Source: JACCTH01 sp035253825 (GTDB taxonomy: Bacteria > Actinomycetota > Acidimicrobiia > Spongiisociales > ZC4RG35). From it: DNA of 64,000 nt. The notes below the pieces were generated by a model. It was not told the DNA's origin. It saw only the letters and a program-made list of their open reading frames with translations, and did no database searches. The stretch spans positions 42,470 through 106,469 of the forward strand of contig DATFBM010000044.1 of the NCBI GenBank assembly GCA_035253825.1, read 5' to 3'. The translations under genes and the position numbers were made by a program. Shown one piece after another: positions 62,366 to 64,000 of this stretch. The number at the start of each line of letters is the position of its first letter. Position 1 is the stretch's first letter.

Positions 62366-63901
62366 TTAACGGGCGTGATCGGTGGCGCGAAACTCGCGGA
62401 TCACTGTCACCTGGATCTGGCCCGGGTACTGGAGATCTTCTTCGAGCTTGCGGGCGATTCTCCGAGCCAGATCGGACGCCGCCAGGTCATCGACGTGTCC
62501 GGGATCCACTACCACCCGCACCTCGCGGCCGGCCTGCATGGCAAACACCTGCTTGACACCCGTGAAGTCGGAGGCAAGCGATTCCAGCTTCTCCAGCCTG
62601 CGCACATATGACTCGAGGGCTTCCCTCCTGGCGCCCGGTCGGGCCGCAGAGACCGCGTCGGCGGCCTGGACCAGGATGGCGAGAAGGCTGCGCGGTTCCA
62701 CCTCGTTGTGATGAGCTTCGATGCCATGGACCACGGCCGGGTCTTCCCCGAAACGTCGAGCGATCTCTGCCCCGATGAGCGCATGGGAGCCCTCGACCTC
62801 GTGAGTTACGGCCTTGCCGATGTCATGGAGGAGAGCCGAGCGCTTGACGCTCCCCGGATCGATGCCGAGCTCGCTCGCCAGCATGGACGCCACGTGCGCC
62901 GACTCGACGAGGTGGTTGAGCACGTTTTGCCCGTAGCTCGAGCGGTACTTGAGCCGACCGAGGAGAACTACCAGCTCCGGATGCATCTTGGAGAGGCCCA
63001 CCTCGACCAGCGCCCACTCGCCGGCATCGCGCACCGATTGCTCGACTTCAGCCTCGGCCTTCTCGAAAGCCTCTTCGATCGAGGCGGGGTGAATGCGGCC
63101 GTCGGCCACCAGCTTCTCGAGGGTGAGCCGAGCCTTCTCGCGTCGAACCGGATCAAAGGAGGCGACGGAAACCGACTCTGGGGTGTCGTCGACGATCAGA
63201 TTCACCCCCGTGACCGCCTCCAACGTGCGGATGTTCCGACCCTCGCGGCCGATGATCCGGCCCTTCATGTCGTCGGACGGAAGGGAGACGACGGATACGG
63301 TTGACTCGGTCACAACCTCGCTCGCCAGGCGCTGGATGGCGGTGGCGAGAATGCGGCGCCCACGCCTATCGGCCTCCTCTCGCGCTTTCGCCTCGAGGTC
63401 GCGGACCAGGATCATCGCCTCTCGCCGGGCTTCGTGTTCCACCTGGGCAAGGAGTTCATCCTTGGCCGCCCTGGCATCGATACCGGCGATGCGTTCGAGC
63501 TCAGACCGGGCATTCTCCTTCAGGCTGACCAGTTCCTGCTGCCCGGACGTGACCTCGGTCTCCCGCCCGATGAGAATCTGCTCTCGTTGGGCGAGATTGC
63601 CGGCCCGTTGCTCGAGAGTCTGTTCCCGATGGGCCAGCCTGGTTTCGACTCCCTCGAGCTCCACCTTGCGGTGCTCGAGGGCCGCCTCCTCCCGTTGGCG
63701 ATAAGCCTCGGCTCTCGCTCGGCCTTCCTCCTCAGCGCGGGCGAGGATTTTCTGGGCCTCGATCCGTGCGCTGTCGACTGAGTCCTCGCCGGACAGGACG
63801 CGCTGACGGCCTCCGCTCCGGTTCTTGGCGAGGAGGAAGCCTACGGCACCGGCCAGCAGGACCGCCACTGCGGCGATCGCTGAAATCCACATGGTTTCCA
63901 T
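62366..63901 (-). CDS. rny: Ribonuclease Y
   Basis: Membrane-anchored endoribonuclease starting mRNA decay. The 511-residue protein has an N-terminal helix (ISAIAAVAVLLAGAVGFLLA), a long coiled coil at about 45-190, a KH domain (GRIIGREGRNIRTLEAVTG) and the HD domain with ALLHDIGKAVTHEVEGSHA and GIEAHHNEVEP. It is the first gene of rny-miaB-miaA-dapF. The 99 bases upstream hold no gene and no promoter I can define. Confidence 0.96.
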   Translation of the reverse strand: METMWISAIAAVAVLLAGAVGFLLAKNRSGGRQRVLSGEDSVDSARIEAQKILARAEEEGRARAEAYRQREEAALEHRKVELEGVETRLAHREQTLEQRAGNLAQREQILIGRETEVTSGQQELVSLKENARSELERIAGIDARAAKDELLAQVEHEARREAMILVRDLEAKAREEADRRGRRILATAIQRLASEVVTESTVSVVSLPSDDMKGRIIGREGRNIRTLEAVTGVNLIVDDTPESVSVASFDPVRREKARLTLEKLVADGRIHPASIEEAFEKAEAEVEQSVRDAGEWALVEVGLSKMHPELVVLLGRLKYRSSYGQNVLNHLVESAHVASMLASELGIDPGSVKRSALLHDIGKAVTHEVEGSHALIGAEIARRFGEDPAVVHGIEAHHNEVEPRSLLAILVQAADAVSAARPGARREALESYVRRLEKLESLASDFTGVKQVFAMQAGREVRVVVDPGHVDDLAASDLARRIARKLEEDLQYPGQIQVTVIREFRATDHAR

Positions 63902-64000
63902 GGTGCTGCCTTCCCGGTGAGCACCTACGAAGCCGTCCGACGATCTACGAAATAGACCTAAACGCTGTTAGGGAGATTCCTGGGATGGGGGACGGGCAGA

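Overview
This window is one contiguous stretch of a high-GC actinobacterial chromosome. The evidence is a mycothiol synthase gene (mshD), a phosphatidylinositol-mannoside operon (pgsA-patA-pimA), Cheo-type SOS boxes at lexA, an NrdR/LysM/lexA neighbourhood and a SecD with a Thr-rich linker. From memory, the gene order follows the Mycobacterium tuberculosis chromosome over two large blocks (roughly Rv2537-Rv2614 and Rv2697-Rv2733). The extra queA-tgt pair, a giant cyclic-glucan-synthase gene and the protein divergence suggest a lineage outside the mycolata, perhaps Acidimicrobiia-like. That placement is inference. I saw no CRISPR array, insertion sequence or rRNA.

Layout. 1-6.1 kb: most of a very large NdvB-like cyclic beta-glucan synthase gene running off the left edge, which no start-to-stop ORF reports because its stop lies outside. 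6.1-13.4 kb: shikimate genes aroB, aroK, aroC and aroE, interrupted by an orphan prepilin peptidase and a DUF4388 protein, then mltG and ruvX. 13.4-25.1 kb: alaS, a secreted sugar-dehydrogenase-like lipoprotein, rarA, aspS, hisS, a metallo-beta-lactamase-fold hydrolase, rel and apt. 25.1-37.6 kb: secF-secD-yajC, a methyltransferase, tgt-queA (queuosine), ruvB-ruvA-ruvC, a YebC protein, pdxT-pdxS (vitamin B6) and pimA-patA-pgsA. Nearly all of this is on the minus strand, with many 4-base start/stop overlaps that imply translational coupling.

37.7-50.1 kb is more mixed: an EF-G-like factor and citrate synthase on the plus strand, thrS with two unknown genes, a degenerate phosphotransferase, mshD, a patatin, a beta-lactamase-fold hydrolase, a truncated haemoglobin and an SGNH-type lipoprotein. 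50.1-55.6 kb lies between two tRNA-Val genes and looks accessory or decayed: a zincin, an HNH/DUF222 protein, a cupin, a nucleotide cyclase with no ordinary start codon, a cyclase-tail remnant, and a frameshifted tyrosine-recombinase remnant facing the 3' end of tRNA-Val(GAC). tRNA-Cys and tRNA-Gly follow. 55.9-63.9 kb: dut, a large unknown membrane protein, nrdR, a LysM protein divergent from lexA with three LexA boxes between them, dapF, miaA, miaB and rny.

The most useful observations are: (1) three operon junctions where the downstream gene (miaA, aroE, the sugar-dehydrogenase lipoprotein) only makes biological sense if it starts at a CTG inside a CTGA overlap; (2) a three-operator LexA region whose middle box fills the -35/-10 spacer of the LysM gene promoter, pointing to an SOS division inhibitor; (3) a relic integrase at a tRNA. 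I did not find a clearly new multi-gene defence or biosynthetic system. With the left-edge gene counted, no stretch longer than about 300 bases lacks a gene.
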